A DNA stretch of 64,000 bases from Thermocrispum agreste DSM 44070 (GTDB lineage: Bacteria > Actinomycetota > Actinomycetes > Mycobacteriales > Pseudonocardiaceae), in contig NZ_ATYX01000006.1 in assembly GCF_000427905.1 (NCBI RefSeq), forward strand, positions 310,001 to 374,000, in the 5' to 3' direction. Each line of letters starts with the position of its first letter. Position 1 is the first letter of the stretch. The position numbers and the translations under genes are program-made. Below are positions 1-9,495 of this stretch, in pieces. A model generated the notes under the pieces. That model made no database searches and was not told the origin of the DNA. It was given only the letters and a program-made list of their open reading frames with translations.

Positions 1-1
1 C

Positions 2-763
2 TTCAACCGGAAGGTGAAGGCGGGCGAGATCACCGCGCCGCCGGGCAGCGAGCGCGAGTACCGGCCGTACCCGTACATCCTGGCCATTGTCGACGAGTTG
101 GCGGACCTGATGATGACGGCGCCGCGCGACGTCGAGGACGCGATCGTGCGGATCACCCAGAAGGCGCGGGCCGCGGGCATCCACCTGGTGCTGGCCACCC
201 AGCGGCCGTCGGTCGACGTGGTCACCGGGCTGATCAAGACGAACGTGCCGTCCCGGCTGGCGTTCGCCACGTCGTCGCTGACCGACTCGCGGGTCATCCT
301 CGACCAGCCCGGCGCCGAGAAGCTGATCGGCATGGGCGACGCGCTGTACCTGCCCATGGGCGCCAGCAAACCGATCCGGCTGCAGGGCGCCTACGTCGAC
401 GACGACGAGATCGCCGCGGTCGTCAACTTCACCAAGGAGCAGGCCGAGCCGAACTACACCGAGGGGGTCACCCAGGCCAAGGCGGCGGAGAAGCGCGAGG
501 TGGACGCCGACATCGGCGACGACCTCGACCTGCTGCTGCAGGCGGCCGAGCTGGTCATCACCTCGCAGTTCGGGTCGACGTCGATGCTGCAGCGCAAACT
601 GCGGGTCGGCTTCGCCAAGGCGGGCAGGCTGATGGACCTGCTGGAGTCCCGCAACATCGTCGGCCCGTCGGAGGGGTCGAAGGCGCGCGAGGTGCTGGTG
701 AAGCCGGAGGATCTGCAGCAGGCCCTGGCGTTGATCCGCGGCGACGCCCCGCCGGAGGAATAG
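2..763 (+). CDS. ftsK: DNA translocase FtsK, C-terminal part (cut by window start)
   Basis: This is the C-terminal end of the septal DNA translocase that pumps chromosome termini through the closing septum; the reading frame is open from base 2, so the N-terminal membrane region and Walker A lie outside the window. Visible are the Walker B strand ([16 protein letters not shown]), the conserved ATLATQRPS-like strand ([18 protein letters not shown]), and a C-terminal winged-helix gamma domain ([20 protein letters not shown]) that in the family reads KOPS/FRS polar sequences. In mycobacteria ftsK is likewise followed by argA and pgsA3, so the synteny supports the call. Confidence 0.96.
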   Translation, partial: FNRKVKAGEITAPPGSEREYRPYPYILAIVDELADLMMTAPRDVEDAIVRITQKARAAGIHLVLATQRPSVDVVTGLIKTNVPSRLAFATSSLTDSRVILDQPGAEKLIGMGDALYLPMGASKPIRLQGAYVDDDEIAAVVNFTKEQAEPNYTEGVTQAKAAEKREVDADIGDDLDLLLQAAELVITSQFGSTSMLQRKLRVGFAKAGRLMDLLESRNIVGPSEGSKAREVLVKPEDLQQALALIRGDAPPEE

Positions 764-887
764 CCGGAGGAATTGTTGGCCTGGCCCCTGCGCAGCGTCG
801 GAGCAAGGGCAGTGTCGCGCCGTCGCCGGTGGATACGGGCAGTGTGCACGATCGTCGGCGACCGGGCCGACCTAGCGCCGGGTGGGT

Positions 888-923
888 GCCGGTGCCGGTC
901 GCTTTGCCTCCGCGGGCACCGGC
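888..923. terminator. Possible hairpin between convergent ftsK and argA
   Basis: A 9-bp perfect inverted repeat (GCCGGTGCC at 888-896 and GGCACCGGC at 915-923) with an 18-nt loop lies between the ends of two convergent genes. The long loop and lack of a U-tract make it a weak terminator candidate, although actinobacterial terminators often lack the U-tract. Confidence 0.3.
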
Positions 924-965
924 AGCTCCGCCACCTCGCCACGACAGCTCCAGCAGCTCGCGCCG

Positions 966-1523
966 CTACAGCTCCAGCAGCATGCGGGTGTTGCCCAACG
1001 TGTTGGGCTTGACGTACGGCAGGTCGAGGAACTCGGCCACACCGGGGTCGGGGGAGCGACGCATCTCCTCGTAGACCTCGGGTGAGACCGGCGTTCCCTC
1101 GATCACCTTGAAGCCGTGCTTGCCGAAGAAGCGCGTCTCGAAGGTCAGCACGAAGATCCGCCGCAGCCCGAGCTCCCGTGCCGTCTTGATCAGCTCGGTG
1201 ACCAGCGCGTCCCCGATGCCGCGGCCGCGCGCGGACCGGTGCACCGCGACCGAGCGGATCTCGGCCAAGTCTTCCCACAACACGTGCAGCGCCCCGCAGC
1301 CGAGCAGTCTGCCGTCGGAGGCCTGCTCGGCCACGTGGAACTCCTGGACGTCCTCGTACAACGTGACCAGCTCGCGCTCCAGCAGCACGCGGCCCGCATA
1401 GGAGTCGATCAGCGCCTTGATCTGGGGGACGTCCGCGATGCGGGCCTTGCGCACCACCACGACTTCCGGCTGCTGTTTCGCCGGGGAATCCGAGGATGGA
1501 TTGGCTGGGGAGGAATCCTGCAC
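966..1523 (-). CDS. argA: Amino-acid N-acetyltransferase (N-acetylglutamate synthase, GNAT type)
   Basis: Single-domain GNAT enzyme of 185 residues that should acetylate L-glutamate from acetyl-CoA, the first step of arginine synthesis. The body matches what I recall of mycobacterial Rv2747: VLLERELVTLYEDVQEF, GCGALHVLWEDLAEIR, the acetyl-CoA loop (RGRGIG), FVLTFETRFF, and a C-terminus YVKPNTLGNTRMLLEL. It is far shorter than the classical ArgA, which carries an extra kinase-like domain. GTG at 1523 is chosen because a TAGATT -10 box lies 6 nt upstream, which suggests a leaderless transcript divergent from rimO. The first ~20 residues are a low-complexity Ser/Pro extension. Confidence 0.9.
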   Translation of the reverse strand: MQDSSPANPSSDSPAKQQPEVVVVRKARIADVPQIKALIDSYAGRVLLERELVTLYEDVQEFHVAEQASDGRLLGCGALHVLWEDLAEIRSVAVHRSARGRGIGDALVTELIKTARELGLRRIFVLTFETRFFGKHGFKVIEGTPVSPEVYEEMRRSPDPGVAEFLDLPYVKPNTLGNTRMLLEL

Positions 1524-1557
1524 GCGCCCAATCTAGCGCCCGGCTACCCTGAAGCCT

Positions 1558-3003
1558 GTGTCGAATCCCACCACACCAGCCGACCGCGCCCGGCCGCGCC
1601 GCGTCACGCTCGTGACCCTGGGGTGCGCGCGCAACGAGGTCGACTCCGAGGAGCTGGCCGGGCGGCTGCGTGCCGACGGCTGGGAGCTGTCCGACGACGC
1701 CGAGCAAGCCGACGTGGTGGTGGTGAACACCTGCGGTTTCGTGGAGTCGGCGAAGAAGGACTCGATCGACACGCTGCTGGCCGCCGCGGACACCGGCAAG
1801 AAGGTCGTCGCGGTCGGCTGCATGGCGGAGCGGTACGGGGCCGAGCTGGCCGAGAGCCTGCCGGAGGCGCACGCGGTCCTCGGCTTCGATCACTACCCGC
1901 GGTTGTCCGAACGGCTCGCGGACGTGCTGGCTGGGCGCGCGATTCCCGCGCACACGCCGTCCGACCGGCGGAAGCTGCTGCCGCTGTCGCCGGTGGCGCG
2001 CCCGCAGGCGAGCACGTCGGTGGCCCTCCCCGGGCACGGGTGGGTGCCAACCGCGCGCAAGCGGCTGACGTCGTCGCCGACGGCGGCGCTGAAGATCGCC
2101 TCGGGCTGCGACCGGCGCTGCTCGTTCTGCGCCATCCCGTCGTTCCGCGGCTCGTTCGTCTCCCGGCATCCGGACGAGCTGGTCGCGGAAGCCACCTGGC
2201 TGGCCGAGCAAGGGGCGCGGGAGCTGTATCTGGTCAGCGAGAACTCCACGTCCTACGGCAAGGACCTCGGGCAGGGCGCCGGCCGGGCGCTGGAGGAGCT
2301 GCTGCCCAGGCTGGCCGGCATCGACGGGATCCGCCGGGTGCGGGTGTCGTACCTGCAGCCCGCCGAGACCAGGCCCGACCTGGTGAAGGTGATCGCGTCC
2401 ACCGCGGGCGTGGCGCCGTACTTCGACCTGTCCTTCCAGCACGCCAGCCCGGCGATCCTGCGGCGGATGCGCCGGTTCGGTTCGACCGAGACGTTCCTGG
2501 CGCTCATCGAGCAGATCCGCGCCTACGAGCCGGAGGCAGGCATCCGGACGAACGTGATCGTCGGTTTCCCCGGGGAGACCGAGGAGGACGTGGACGAGCT
2601 GGAGCGGTTCCTCAGCGAGGCGCGCCTGGACGTGGTCGGCGTGTTCGGCTACTCCGACGAGGACGGTACGGAGGCGGAGCGCTTCGACGGCAAACTCGAG
2701 CGGCACGTGATCGACGAGCGGGTGCAGCGCATCCTGGACCTGGTCGAGCACCTCACCGCGGAGCGTGCGGAAGAGCGCGTGGGCGGCACCGTCGAGGTGC
2801 TCGTCGACCGGATCGAGGACGGGATCCCGGTGGGCCGTGCGGCCCACCAGGGACCCGAGGACGGGGAGTGCCTGCTGCACGGCGGGCCGGAGCTCGCCGA
2901 CATCCGGCCGGGAGCGCTGGTGCTCGGCGAGGTCTTCGAGGCCGAGGGGGTCGACCTGCGGGTCAGGGTGATCGGACCGCAACCACCAGCCGAGAGGTCG
3001 TGA
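1558..3003 (+). CDS. rimO: Ribosomal protein S12 methylthiotransferase RimO
   Basis: Radical-SAM enzyme of 481 residues that adds a methylthio group to a conserved aspartate of ribosomal protein S12. The N-terminal UPF0004 domain has its three cluster cysteines at about C23 ([12 protein letters not shown]), C59 (NTCGFV) and C88 (VGCMAERYG). The radical-SAM CxxxCxxC is at C184/C188/C191 ([13 protein letters not shown]). A C-terminal TRAM domain follows ([13 protein letters not shown]). [11 protein letters not shown] is typical of RimO rather than MiaB. GTG 1558 lies 8 nt after a TACCCT -10 box, so the mRNA is probably leaderless. The stop is 8 nt before pgsA, so rimO, pgsA and cinA are probably one operon. 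Confidence 0.95.
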   Translation: MSNPTTPADRARPRRVTLVTLGCARNEVDSEELAGRLRADGWELSDDAEQADVVVVNTCGFVESAKKDSIDTLLAAADTGKKVVAVGCMAERYGAELAESLPEAHAVLGFDHYPRLSERLADVLAGRAIPAHTPSDRRKLLPLSPVARPQASTSVALPGHGWVPTARKRLTSSPTAALKIASGCDRRCSFCAIPSFRGSFVSRHPDELVAEATWLAEQGARELYLVSENSTSYGKDLGQGAGRALEELLPRLAGIDGIRRVRVSYLQPAETRPDLVKVIASTAGVAPYFDLSFQHASPAILRRMRRFGSTETFLALIEQIRAYEPEAGIRTNVIVGFPGETEEDVDELERFLSEARLDVVGVFGYSDEDGTEAERFDGKLERHVIDERVQRILDLVEHLTAERAEERVGGTVEVLVDRIEDGIPVGRAAHQGPEDGECLLHGGPELADIRPGALVLGEVFEAEGVDLRVRVIGPQPPAERS

Positions 3004-3010
3004 GCGACGG

Positions 3011-3694
3011 GTGAGCAAGGCCGGCGAGGCACCGCGAGCAGAACGACCGGAGCGCAAGGACACGGCGGGGTCGGCCACCGCGGCGACACCCCAGGAGCAG
3101 CCGCAGGCGAAGCCGGCGCGGGTGCCGCTGCTGAACGTGGCCAACCTGCTGACCGTCTCCCGCCTGGTGATGGTTCCGGTGTTCCTGGTCGCGCTGTTCC
3201 TCGGCAGCGAGCCGGACGGCGAGTACCACCTCGGATGGCGACTGGCAGCGGCCGTGCTGTTCGCGGTCGCCTCGCTGACCGACCAGGTTGACGGGTGGGT
3301 GGCCCGCAAGTACGGCCTGATCACCGACTTCGGCAAGATCGCCGACCCGATCGCGGACAAGGCGCTGACCGGGTCCGCGCTGGTGGGCTTGAGCCTGCTC
3401 GGCGAGCTGCCGTGGTGGGTGACGCTGACCATTGCCGCCAGGGAGATCGGCGTGACCCTGCTGCGGTTCTGGGTCATCCGGTACGGCGTCATCCCGGCCA
3501 GCCGGGGCGGCAAGGCCAAGACCATGGCCCAGATCGTGGCCATCGGGGTGTACCTGCTGCCGTTGCCGGACGCGGTCGACCCGGTGCGCTGGGTGCTGAT
3601 GGGGCTGGCGGTGATCCTCACCGTGGTCACCGGGATCGACTACGTGATCCGTGCCCTGCGGCTGCGTGCGGTGGGGAGGCGAGTTGCCCAGTAG
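3011..3694 (+). CDS. pgsA: CDP-diacylglycerol--glycerol-3-phosphate 3-phosphatidyltransferase
   Basis: Integral-membrane enzyme of 227 residues that makes phosphatidylglycerol phosphate from CDP-diacylglycerol and glycerol 3-phosphate. The CDP-alcohol phosphotransferase signature D-G-x2-A-R-x8-G-x3-D-x3-D is intact (DGWVARKYGLITDFGKIADP, then IAD). About 40 N-terminal residues are charged and disordered (Glu/Arg/Pro-rich), and TM helices follow from LLNVANLLTVSRLVMVPVF onward. It starts at GTG 3011, 8 nt after rimO, and is followed 9 nt later by cinA. The position matches pgsA3 beside clgR in M. tuberculosis. Substrate choice among CDP-alcohol phosphotransferases is inferred from family and context. 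Confidence 0.9.
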   Translation: MSKAGEAPRAERPERKDTAGSATAATPQEQPQAKPARVPLLNVANLLTVSRLVMVPVFLVALFLGSEPDGEYHLGWRLAAAVLFAVASLTDQVDGWVARKYGLITDFGKIADPIADKALTGSALVGLSLLGELPWWVTLTIAAREIGVTLLRFWVIRYGVIPASRGGKAKTMAQIVAIGVYLLPLPDAVDPVRWVLMGLAVILTVVTGIDYVIRALRLRAVGRRVAQ

Positions 3695-3703
3695 GGGAGA
3701 ACG

Positions 3704-4174
3704 GTGAGCGAGCTGGCCGAGGGGATCGTCGCGCGGCTGCGCGCGCGTGGTGAGACGGTGGCCACCGCCGAGTCGCTCACCGGCGGTGGCCTGTGCGCCG
3801 AGTTGACCGCCGTCCCCGGGGCCAGCGACGTGGTCCGTGGTGGGCTCATCGTCTACACCGACCAGCTGAAGATCGAACTTGCCGGCGTTCCGCGCGATCT
3901 GCTCACCCGCGCAGGCGCGGTGGACGCCGACGTGGCGGCCTACCTGGCCGCGGGAGCCAGGGCACGATGCCACGCGGACTGGGGGATCGGGTTGACCGGC
4001 GTGGCCGGGCCGGGGCCCGCCGACGGTGTTCCCGCGGGGACGGTGTACGTGGGCATCGCCGACGCCGAAACCAGCTCGTCGTGGCGGCTGCAGTTGTCCG
4101 GGGACCGGGCCGCTGTGCGGCGTGCCACCATCGAGCATGCGTTGCGCCTGCTCGGGGAACATCTCTCTCGCTAG
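3704..4174 (+). CDS. cinA: CinA C-terminal-domain nicotinamide-nucleotide amidohydrolase
   Basis: Stand-alone CinA C-terminal domain (156 residues; E. coli YgaD/PncC type) that deamidates NMN to nicotinate mononucleotide for pyridine-nucleotide recycling. Family motifs are clear: TAESLTGGGLCAELTAVPGAS near the N-terminus, VVRGGLIVYTDQLK, and GVAGPGPADGVPAGTVYVGI. The N-terminal MoeA-like domain of full CinA is absent, as in many bacteria. GTG 3704 is preceded by an AGGGGAG-like RBS. It sits between pgsA and clgR, the usual actinobacterial arrangement. Confidence 0.9.
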   Translation: MSELAEGIVARLRARGETVATAESLTGGGLCAELTAVPGASDVVRGGLIVYTDQLKIELAGVPRDLLTRAGAVDADVAAYLAAGARARCHADWGIGLTGVAGPGPADGVPAGTVYVGIADAETSSSWRLQLSGDRAAVRRATIEHALRLLGEHLSR

Positions 4175-4213
4175 GGGCGTTGATGACGATGACGTCACCC
4201 ACCGGCGCGTGAC

Positions 4214-4230
4214 GTTCGCCCTCGGCGGAA
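4214..4230. promoter_or_regulatory. Candidate ClgR box upstream of clgR
   Basis: The core CGCC-CTC-GGCG at 4217-4227 fits, on the reverse strand, the CGCYNANRGCG core of the ClgR consensus described for corynebacteria and streptomycetes. The flanks fit less well. It lies about 85 nt ahead of the clgR start, so autoregulation is an inference. A -10-like TAGTGT follows at 4270-4275. Confidence 0.35.
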
Positions 4231-4310
4231 AGTTCACACGCGAATCTGCGGTCCGGTGATCTCCCTGGGTAGTGTGGAACCACCCGGACCGAGCGGAGAG
4301 GAGGCTCGCG

Positions 4311-4676
4311 ATGGCCGTGCTGTTGCGCGAGGCGATCGGTGACCGGCTACGTCATGCCCGCACCAACAAGCGGCGCACGCTGCGGGAAGTGTCCCGGTCG
4401 GCGCGGGTGAGCCTGGGCTACCTCTCCGAGGTCGAACGAGGGCAGAAGGAAGCCTCCAGCGAACTCCTCGCCGCGATCTGCGAAGCGCTCGAGCTGCCGT
4501 TGTCCGAGCTGCTGTACAACGTGGCCAGCGACGTGGCCGCGATGGACGCCATGGAGCTGGAGTCCCAGGAAGGCTCGCGGCAGCCGGAGAACAAGGGCGA
4601 GGTCGTCAAGTCCGGGGAGAACGTGGCGCTGCGCACCACGATCAGTTCGCCCGGTATGCAGGTCTTCGTCGCCTGA
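4311..4676 (+). CDS. clgR: ClgR-type XRE transcriptional regulator
   Basis: Small HTH_3 (XRE) DNA-binding protein of 121 residues. The N-terminal helix-turn-helix spans about residues 10-68 ([20 protein letters not shown], then GQKEAS). The middle ELPLSELL segment and an acidic tail are typical of actinobacterial ClgR, an activator of clp protease and, in mycobacteria, of envelope-stress genes. ATG 4311 is preferred over the in-frame GTG at 4272 because a strong GGAGAGGAGG RBS lies just upstream. The gene precedes pspA, matching clgR-pspA-Rv2743c in M. tuberculosis, where ClgR activates the operon and PspA restrains ClgR. Here a 393-nt gap separates it from pspA. Confidence 0.9.
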   Translation: MAVLLREAIGDRLRHARTNKRRTLREVSRSARVSLGYLSEVERGQKEASSELLAAICEALELPLSELLYNVASDVAAMDAMELESQEGSRQPENKGEVVKSGENVALRTTISSPGMQVFVA

Positions 4677-5069
4677 TCGACGCCGGAGTTTCCGCAGTCC
4701 GTGCGGTTCGCCGCGCCCGTGAGCGCGGACGAATGCGGACAAGGCGGCGGCTTCTGCCGAGCGCATCCGCCTCATCTGCCGAAGAATGCCACGCGCCCGC
4801 GAACGTGCAGGTAGCGTGGACGTCGACCACGCATGCGCGGTCACCGTCGGTTACCTCGGCACGAGGACGCGACGGCGTCGACGGGTCCGCCCGGGGTCCC
4901 TTCCGGGGGATCCCTGATTTTCCGTGGGTCACCTGGTCGGTGCGGTGGGAACCTGACACGATGGAACCAGCCGCACACCGGAGGGGAAGAACGGCCGTTC
5001 CGCCGACTGCGGTGATCGGCGCGGAGTGCGAGCACAGACAACCGGGAAGCGAGAAGGCAGGCAGAGACG
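4677..5069. other. Intergenic region clgR-pspA with a perfect palindrome
   Basis: This 393-nt stretch has no convincing gene. It contains a perfect 12-bp palindrome GAACGGCCGTTC at 4989-5000, about 70 nt before pspA, and no obvious terminator after clgR. Its length suggests that pspA has its own promoter in addition to any read-through from clgR. Confidence 0.4.
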
Positions 5070-5939
5070 ATGGCCAAGCCCAATCCGTTCGTGAAGTTCT
5101 GGAAGTACCTGATGGCGGCGTTCTCCAGCAAGATCGACGAGCACGCCGACCCGAAGGTGCAGATCCAGCAGGCCATCGAGGAGGCGCAGCGCAACCACCA
5201 GGAGCTGTCGCAGCAGGCCGCTCAGGTGATCGGCAACCAGCGGCAGCTGGAGATGAAGCTGAACCGGCAGCTCGGTGAGGTGGAGAAGCTGCAGGCGTCG
5301 GCGCGGCAGGCGCTGGTGCTGGCGGAGGAAGCGCGGGCCAAAGGCGACGAGAAGAAGGCGGCCGAGTACGAGGTGGCGGCCGAGGGTTTCGCCGCCCAGC
5401 TGGTGACGGCCGAGCAGAGCGTCGAGGACCTCAAGACGCTGCACGACCAGGCATTGCAGGCGGCCGAGCAGGCCAAGCGGGCGGTGGAACGCAACTCGCA
5501 GATGCTGCAGGCCAAGCTGGCCGAGCGGACCAAGCTGCTGTCGCAGCTGGAACAGGCCAGGATGCAGGAGCAGATCGCCAAGTCGCTGACCCAGATGACC
5601 GAGCTGGCGGCGCCGAAGAACACCCCGTCGCTGGAAGAGGTGCGGGAGAAGATCGAGCGGCGGTACGCCACCGCGGTCGGGTCGGCGGAGCTGGCACAGA
5701 ACTCGGTGCAGGGCCGCATGCTCGAGGTGCAGTACTCCACCACGCAGTTGGCCGGGCACAACCGCCTGGAGCAGATCCGCGCCTCGCTGAAGGGTGAGTC
5801 GGTGGCCCAGGTGACCGACGGGAGCGAGGGCACCGCCAAGGCGGGCGCCGCCGGCGCCGTGGCCGACAAGCCCACGCCGAGCGCGGAGATCCAGGCCGAG
5901 ATCGCCAAGCGCGTGCAGGCTGAGCAGAACAAGGCGTGA
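5070..5939 (+). CDS. pspA: PspA/IM30 family envelope-stress protein (35-kDa antigen type)
   Basis: Coiled-coil PspA/IM30/Vipp1-family protein of 289 residues that in this family oligomerises on the inner face of the membrane to counter membrane damage. The N-terminus ([20 protein letters not shown]) is the membrane-binding amphipathic helix. Residues ~25-220 are one long heptad-rich, Gln/Glu/Lys/Ala-rich coiled coil with no Cys or TM segment. An Ala/Thr/Gly linker and a short final helix end the protein. ATG 5070 follows GAGAAGGCAGGCAGAGACG. Its stop overlaps the next gene by 4 nt (GTGA), implying translational coupling to the membrane partner. Confidence 0.92.
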   Translation: MAKPNPFVKFWKYLMAAFSSKIDEHADPKVQIQQAIEEAQRNHQELSQQAAQVIGNQRQLEMKLNRQLGEVEKLQASARQALVLAEEARAKGDEKKAAEYEVAAEGFAAQLVTAEQSVEDLKTLHDQALQAAEQAKRAVERNSQMLQAKLAERTKLLSQLEQARMQEQIAKSLTQMTELAAPKNTPSLEEVREKIERRYATAVGSAELAQNSVQGRMLEVQYSTTQLAGHNRLEQIRASLKGESVAQVTDGSEGTAKAGAAGAVADKPTPSAEIQAEIAKRVQAEQNKA

Positions 5940-6667
5940 GCGGGCCGATGGACCTGGTCCGGCGTCCGGATCTGCGGGCGATCGCCGCGGAAGCGGCGCG
6001 GCAGTGGCTGGATTTCACCGATCCCGCGGCGCGTCACCGGCGGCGCACGGAGCGCGCCAGGCGCGGGGTGTTCGTCTGGTCGGTGCTGGCCGTGCTGAGC
6101 ACGGTGGCCATCGCCTACGGCAACTGGGTCTTCCTCACCGCTTTGCTGGTCACGGGTGCCCTGGCGGTGCGTTCGGCGGTGAAGCTGCGCAGGCTGAATG
6201 CCATGACGCCGCCCCCGCCGCGCCGCCTGCTCCCCGCCAAGACGTCCGTGGCGCGGGAGCCGTTGCACCGCTTGCAGCGTGCCGAAGCGTCGTTGCACGA
6301 CTTGCTCGAGCAGCTGTCCGCCCGGGGCAGCGGGGTGACCGTCGACGAGGTGTCGGTGGCGCAGGCCAGGCAAACGGCGGCACAGGCGGCTTCCGCGCTG
6401 CACCAGCTCGGTCAGCGCATCGTGGCGGTCGAGCGGGCGCGTGATGCCGCTCCGGCAGGCCAGCGGCAGGAGCTGACCGAAGCCATCCGGCAGCTGCGCG
6501 CCCAGCTGGACGAAGGGATCGAATCCTACGGCGGGTTGATCGCCGCGGCCGGCAAGGCGGTGGCGGCCAGGGACAGCGGCGTGGCCGGTGCCCAGGCGGC
6601 GTTGACCGACGCCACCGACCGGCTCGCCGGAATGGCCTCGGCGCTGCGCGAGCTCAACGGCACCTGA
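5936..6667 (+). CDS. PspM-like membrane partner of PspA
   Basis: Protein of 243 residues coupled to pspA by a GTGA overlap; an in-frame ATG at 5948 is an alternative start. A basic N-terminus is followed by two adjacent TM helices at about residues 43-80 ([20 protein letters not shown] and [17 protein letters not shown]). A soluble, Ala/Gln-rich helical region follows, probably coiled coil, to the end. The position and two-TM-plus-coiled-coil layout match mycobacterial PspM (Rv2743c), which tethers PspA. Sequence identity in this family is low, so the functional call rests mainly on context. Confidence 0.7.
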   Translation: MSGPMDLVRRPDLRAIAAEAARQWLDFTDPAARHRRRTERARRGVFVWSVLAVLSTVAIAYGNWVFLTALLVTGALAVRSAVKLRRLNAMTPPPPRRLLPAKTSVAREPLHRLQRAEASLHDLLEQLSARGSGVTVDEVSVAQARQTAAQAASALHQLGQRIVAVERARDAAPAGQRQELTEAIRQLRAQLDEGIESYGGLIAAAGKAVAARDSGVAGAQAALTDATDRLAGMASALRELNGT

Positions 6668-6696
6668 GGCCCGGTCCGCCCACCGCAGCGCCGGCC

Positions 6697-7749
6697 TCAG
6701 GCCCGCGGCAGTGTGCGGGCGATCTGCCGCACCAGCGCCGGCCCTGAGTAGATGAACGCGGTGTACAGCTGCACCAGGCTGGCTCCGGCGTCCAGCATGC
6801 GCAGCGCGTCGTCCGGGCCGCTGATGCCGCCGACGCCGATGATCGGCACCGTTCCGCCGGTCTGCTTGGCGACGAACCGCACCACGTGCAGCGCGCGTTC
6901 GGTCAACGGCTTGCCGGACAGCCCGCCGCTCTGCCTGCCGATGTGCTGTTCGTCCGGGTGCAGGCCGTCGCGGGCGAGCGTGGTGTTGGTGGCGATGATC
7001 CCGGCGACGTCGTGCTCGGCGGCCACCTCCAGCAGCTCGGCCAGCGCGTCCTCGGTGAGATCGGGGGCCACCTTGACCAGCAACGGTGTCCTGGGCCGGG
7101 CACCGGCCAGCTCACCGGACAGGTGCTGCAGCGCGGCGAGCAGGTCGTTGAGCGCCGCCCGGTCCTGCAGCCTGCGCAGGCCGGGCGTGTTCGGGGAGCT
7201 GACGTTGATCGCGAAGTAGTCCGCGTACGGATACAGCGCGTGCAGTGAGTGCTGATAGTCGGAGACCGCGTCGGCCAGCTCGGTGACCTTGGACTTGCCG
7301 ATGCTCACCCCGAGCGGGACGGGCAACGGGCCGGTGGCCGCCAGCCGCTGGGCGAGCACGTCGGCCCCCGCGTTGTTGAACCCCATCCGGTTGACCAGCG
7401 CCCGGCTGCGCGGCAGCGCGAACAGCCGTGGCCGCGGATTGCCCGGCTGGGCGTACCTGGTCACCGTCCCGACCTCGACGAACCCGAAACCGAGCGCGGG
7501 CCACACCGGCAGTGCCAGCCCGTCCTTGTCCATCCCCGCGGCGAGCCCGACCCGGTTGGGGAACCGCACCCCGAACACCGTCACGGGAGCGTGCACCGCG
7601 TACCGGCGGCGCAGCGCGGACAGCAGCAAGGGCCGCTTGGCGACCCGGCGGAGCGCCGCCATCGTCCGCTCGTGCACCAGCTCGGGGTCGCCCCGGCCCA
7701 CCCGGTACAGCGCCGGGCGGACGACGCGTTCGAACAGCTGTCCCGCCAT
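6697..7749 (-). CDS. pyrD: Dihydroorotate dehydrogenase (quinone), class 2
   Basis: FMN enzyme of 350 residues that oxidises dihydroorotate to orotate with membrane quinone in pyrimidine synthesis. Class 2 is shown by the N-terminal helical extension ([20 protein letters not shown]), the [10 protein letters not shown] motif, and the catalytic serine in [12 protein letters not shown] (class 1 uses Cys here). FMN-phosphate residues are in [19 protein letters not shown]. The ATG at 7749 is immediately downstream of the parA stop, so the two genes are probably co-transcribed. It converges with the PspM-like gene, leaving only 29 nt. Confidence 0.96.
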   Translation of the reverse strand: MAGQLFERVVRPALYRVGRGDPELVHERTMAALRRVAKRPLLLSALRRRYAVHAPVTVFGVRFPNRVGLAAGMDKDGLALPVWPALGFGFVEVGTVTRYAQPGNPRPRLFALPRSRALVNRMGFNNAGADVLAQRLAATGPLPVPLGVSIGKSKVTELADAVSDYQHSLHALYPYADYFAINVSSPNTPGLRRLQDRAALNDLLAALQHLSGELAGARPRTPLLVKVAPDLTEDALAELLEVAAEHDVAGIIATNTTLARDGLHPDEQHIGRQSGGLSGKPLTERALHVVRFVAKQTGGTVPIIGVGGISGPDDALRMLDAGASLVQLYTAFIYSGPALVRQIARTLPRA

Positions 7750-7750
7750 G

Positions 7751-8692
7751 TCAGCGCTTGGCCGGCTGCGGTTCGTCCGGGCGCCGTGGCGCGTTCGCGG
7801 GTGGCCTGCGCACCGGCGCCTGCAGCGCGGAGCCGTTGGCCGAGCCGTTCCGCTCGGCGTCGCCCGAGGTCTCCTCCTCGTCCGCCTCGGGCGGCTCCAG
7901 GTGGTGCCTGCCGCGCCGGGACGAGCGCAGCATGCGCGCCAGGACCAGGTTGAACGCCAGCGCGATCTCCCGGCCCCCCGGGGTCGACCATTCGTGGATC
8001 GGCGTGCACGAACCGGCGGCCTGCTGCACGGCCAGCCGGTCCGGCAGCGCCACCGGCATGACCAGCTGCCCGAAGCTCTCCCGCAGTTCCGCGATCCGGT
8101 ACATGTGCTCGTGCGACCGGCTGCGGAACTTGTTCACCACCACGCCGAGCGCGCGCAGGCGCGGGTTGTGCTCCTTGCGGGTGCGCTCGATGGCGGCGAA
8201 CGCCCGCTGGGCGCCGGACACCGCGTACATGGTCGGCTCGGTCACCACCAGGGCGCCGGTGGCGGCGAGCAGCGCGGAGCGGGTCAGGCGGCCCAGCGAC
8301 GGCGGGCAGTCCAGCAGGATCAGCTCGTAGCGCGGCCCGTTGGCCGGGTCGGCGTACCACGCGATGGCCCTGGCCAGATTGGGCAGCGTGCCCTCGTCCG
8401 GACCCTCGTTGAGCTCTTCCAGCGCGTGGTTGCCGGTCAGCACATGCACCTGCTCGTCCCACGCCGAGCGAGACACGGCCTGGCTGAGCACCGGCGGGCG
8501 CGGGGTGGTGAGCACCTCGGCCAGGCCGAACTGGGCCGGCTGAGGGTCGAGCGTGGCGGTGGCGTTGCCTTGCGGATCGAGGTCGATCACCAAGGTCTTG
8601 ATGCCACGGCGGAGGGCGGCGGACGCGAGACCGAGGGTCACGGTCGTCTTGCCGACACCACCCTTGAGGCTCAGCACGGCGACGGTTTGCAC
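7751..8692 (-). CDS. Orphan ParA/Soj-family ATPase
   Basis: ParA-type P-loop ATPase of 313 residues with a deviant Walker A ([12 protein letters not shown]), a switch I-like [11 protein letters not shown], and Walker B ([11 protein letters not shown]). About 45 C-terminal residues are charged and disordered. No parB lies nearby and the gene is paired with pyrD, so this is probably an orphan ParA with a positioning role rather than the chromosomal Soj. The start at 8692 faces the methyltransferase, giving a 59-nt divergent spacer. The cargo is unknown. Confidence 0.85.
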   Translation of the reverse strand: MQTVAVLSLKGGVGKTTVTLGLASAALRRGIKTLVIDLDPQGNATATLDPQPAQFGLAEVLTTPRPPVLSQAVSRSAWDEQVHVLTGNHALEELNEGPDEGTLPNLARAIAWYADPANGPRYELILLDCPPSLGRLTRSALLAATGALVVTEPTMYAVSGAQRAFAAIERTRKEHNPRLRALGVVVNKFRSRSHEHMYRIAELRESFGQLVMPVALPDRLAVQQAAGSCTPIHEWSTPGGREIALAFNLVLARMLRSSRRGRHHLEPPEADEEETSGDAERNGSANGSALQAPVRRPPANAPRRPDEPQPAKR

Positions 8693-8751
8693 GGCACGAG
8701 ACTAACCGCCCAGACGAGCGAGGCAACCCCCGACCGGCCTAGGCTTTGCCC

Positions 8752-9495
8752 ATGCGGTTGGAGAGCGCGAGCGGTGTGCGCGGGGCTGACGTGGTCCACC
8801 GAGTGCTGGACGCCGAGCTGACGGCCGCGCGGCAGCGCGGCCGCGGGCAGCCCGTGGTGGTCGACGTCGGCGGTGGCAGCGGCGGCTGGGCCGTGCCGCT
8901 GGCCAGGGCCGGATGCGCGGTCACCGTGGTGGAGCCGAATCCGAACGCGGTCGCCACGCTGCATCGGCGCGCTGCGGACGAGGGTGTGGCGTCCCGGATC
9001 ACGGTCGTCGCCGAGGACGTCGAGGCGTTGCCGTCGGCGATCGCGGAACGGTCCGCCGACCTGGTGCTGGCGCACGGGCTGCTGGAAGTGGTCGACGATC
9101 CGGCGGCGGCGCTGGCCGCGATCGCGGCCGTGGCGGCCGACGGCGGCGCGGTGTCGGTGCTGGTGGCCAACCGGTATGCGGCGGTGCTCAGCCGAGCCAT
9201 GGCCGGGCGCCTGACGGAGGCGCGGGAACTGCTCGAGTCGGCCGACGGGGTGGTGCCCAGCGCCGAGCCGGGCGGGGAGCTGCTGCGGCGGTTCGACGTC
9301 GGCGGCCTGACCCGGCTGATCGAGGCGGCCGGGCTGCGGATCGAGGTGCTGCAGGGCCACGGTGTGGTGTCCGACGCGGTGGCCGACGCCGGTGACGGTG
9401 AGCTGACGGCATTCGAACAGGCCGCGGCCGGGCGGTCCCCGCTGCGGGAGATCGCGGCGCGGCTGCACGTGCTCGCGCGCAAGCATGGGGCGTAA
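8752..9495 (+). CDS. Class I SAM-dependent methyltransferase
   Basis: Rossmann-fold methyltransferase of 247 residues. The SAM-binding motif I is VVVDVGGGSGGWAVPLA near residue 35, motif II is VTVVEPNPNAV, and motif IV (DLVLAHGLLEVVDDPAAAL) is that of SmtA/UbiE-like enzymes. The substrate cannot be read. ATG 8752 lies 7 nt after a TAGGCT -10 box (8740-8745), so the transcript is probably leaderless. The stop overlaps dinB by 11 nt; translation coupling to a lesion-bypass polymerase is notable but does not by itself assign a function. Confidence 0.85.
   Translation: MRLESASGVRGADVVHRVLDAELTAARQRGRGQPVVVDVGGGSGGWAVPLARAGCAVTVVEPNPNAVATLHRRAADEGVASRITVVAEDVEALPSAIAERSADLVLAHGLLEVVDDPAAALAAIAAVAADGGAVSVLVANRYAAVLSRAMAGRLTEARELLESADGVVPSAEPGGELLRRFDVGGLTRLIEAAGLRIEVLQGHGVVSDAVADAGDGELTAFEQAAAGRSPLREIAARLHVLARKHGA

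Noticed and set aside
454-3630. 1058-codon minus-strand frame across ftsK, argA, rimO and pgsA
   Set aside because: It runs opposite several recognised genes and shows no family motif; long shadows are expected at this GC content.
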